From Oryzias latipes (taxonomy: Eukaryota > Chordata > Actinopteri > Beloniformes > Adrianichthyidae), in contig NC_019879.2 in NCBI RefSeq assembly GCF_002234675.1, positions 19,970,855 to 20,034,854 of the forward strand: a stretch of 64,000 nucleotides of DNA, read 5' to 3'. The notes under the pieces were generated by a model. The model did no database searches, had not been told where the DNA came from, and saw nothing but the letters and a program-made list of their open reading frames with translations. Positions 62,336-64,000 of the stretch are shown here, piece after piece; position 1 is the stretch's first letter, and every line of letters starts with the position of its first letter. The position numbers were made by a program, and so were the translations under genes.

Positions 62336-64000
62336 AAGGTGCTACTGGGACGCAAGTTGGGGTTTATTAGCCCTGGCTGTGTCGCCTGGGTGAGGGTGTG
62401 TGATGTTGTGAGACCCGAAACACCCCATGATTTTAGGATACATCACTGAGGATGCGTCCCAGCGCATCCATGAGATGTTTCTTTCGTAGTTTGGTTAAAA
62501 AAAAAAACAACTCTGTTGTGCTTCAGGAATCTGATTTGTTGTTCCTGTAATTATTTTCTTACTTTTGCATCACAAAATACACAAAACACTATAATGTACT
62601 ACTAGCAGGGCGCTGACAAATCTTGTTTCTCGCACCGTTGTGGCATTTTGGTTTTGGCATGTTCCAGAAAAACCTAGGATAATTGTTTTATTGTGTTCAA
62701 ATTTTTTGTTTCTTTTGTATGTTTTTATGTTTTTTTGTTGTTGTTATAATTATTTACAGGTCCAGATGTTTTCCGTGGCTCCCTCCATTACTCACAAATT
62801 CTGTTTTATATCAACTGGTGCATTTTCTTAGATGTATAGTAACATTACTTTTTGTTTTTCTTTACTTTATTTTAGTTTTTCTAGTAGACTACAGTAAGTT
62901 TGGTTTCTCTGTCTGTTGCTGTAAAGATCAGGTAGAGTGTTTTTGAGCTACCACCATGTGTGATTTGATCATTCTGTAATAATATTCCATCCAGCGGAAA
63001 AGAAACTGCTTCTGGGGATTTAATAAGATTCTGAGATATGCTTGATTTAGACAGCCATAGTGTCAATGTTGCTTATTGTTATGTGGTTTGCATTCTAATG
63101 ACGGAATGAATTTATGTGAATGAAATGGAAATCTGACAACAGATGACTTGGACAGGAAACAGAAGGTGGCATCACATTAGAAAAGCACATACTTAAACAT
63201 ACATCTGTGCAGGTGGAGGAAAATAAGCTGCAGCCTCGAAGCTCCGAAGCATCAGAGCAGATATTTGTCACTTTCCTCCTGATTGGTCGAGTCTGTTTCC
63301 ATCTGTTTGGTGTGTGTGCTGTCATTCTCCCACTTTTAGGCCAGAATGTCATCAGTTGTGAATTTGTTTTTCCACTGTGTGAGAAGATAGATTTGTTGCG
63401 TGACAGCTTGAGAAAAGTGTAAGTGCTCAGTGCGTGGGAGTATACAGCCCTTTAAGAAATGTTTGTAAAACCCTTGGTTTTAAAAATATGCTGAAATGAG
63501 TGTAGTCGCCATGTTGTCTTGATCATGCAAAAGGCAGATCATACTCAAGCCAATGTATATATAGTAAGTATTGTACATATTTCATAGAATGTGTATTATT
63601 TATGCAAAGGACTCCCATAATGAATTTAAGAACATTTTTATCATGGATGCAAAAATATTTTTTCACAAAACAGGCTTGTGATGGCAGGACTGCTTTTACA
63701 AGAGGCTCTGGTGTTTGCAAGATTCAGATGTCTATACATGCTGGAAAGGTTTCAAATACTACATGATTAATTACGGAGCTGTAAGTGGAATTAAAGTAAA
63801 TTAAAGTGGAATGATTAATCATGAAGGGATTTGATAACATCAAGGGAGACCTGACAAGTTTCATTATAAGGTAGACTTAATGTCATTTATTCATCAAGCA
63901 CAATGTCCTAAGCAAAGTTTTTTATAAAAGAAAAAAGGACATCAGAGTTAAAGTAACAACATTTTAAAGGTAAATGTGATTATTTTAAATTAAATCTATT
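62336..64000. other. Gene-free region to the window end
   Basis: No coding exon, RNA gene or clear repeat. A GC-richer patch at about 62338-62480 includes the small palindrome gatgcgtcccagcgcatcc. Confidence 0.4.

Overview
The window is vertebrate nuclear DNA, and everything points to a ray-finned (teleost) fish. It has small multi-exon genes with GT-AG introns, a very dense and diverse transposon load (RTE and L2 LINEs, Tc1, hAT, piggyBac-type and tRNA-derived SINE copies), and long microsatellites. I cannot name the species. Nothing prokaryotic, viral or CRISPR-like is present.

Three host genes are recognisable, and I traced their exons by hand. marchf4 (minus strand, 4 coding exons, 5294-14785) encodes a membrane RING-CH E3 ubiquitin ligase. 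smarcal1 (plus strand, 17 coding exons, 17525-28200) encodes the annealing helicase that remodels stalled replication forks. The two are head to head about 2.7 kb apart, the arrangement I know from human 2q35. nme8/txndc3 (minus strand, 14 coding exons, 28973-36949) encodes a ciliary thioredoxin-plus-three-NDPK-domain protein. It converges tail to tail with smarcal1. From memory the human gene is on 7p14, so this adjacency is not the mammalian one.

Layout. 1-5131: piggyBac-type MITE, then a full-length RTE-type LINE with an intact 997-residue ORF and perfect target-site duplications. 5132-14785: marchf4, with hAT MITEs in its introns. 14786-17524: divergent promoter region with a long (TA)n tract. 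17525-28360: smarcal1, with several MITEs in its introns, some nested. 28865-37136: nme8, with an RFX-type X-box upstream of its start. 37137-64000: no protein-coding host gene seen. This last part holds a LINE 3' fragment, a solo LTR with 5-bp duplication, two long microsatellites, a Tc1 element split by an L2 LINE, a 1.4-kb hAT element, a tRNA-headed/RTE-bodied SINE, other SINEs and MITEs, and some unique stretches that could be regulatory.

Most interesting points: the SMARCAL1 protein ends in a canonical-looking PCNA-interacting (PIP) box that the human protein as I recall it lacks; its first intron appears to be GC-AG; the RTE LINE looks young, and a SINE at 50.5 kb is built from a tRNA-like head joined to both ends of that LINE; nme8 has a near-ideal X-box. 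I see no wholly new multi-gene system.
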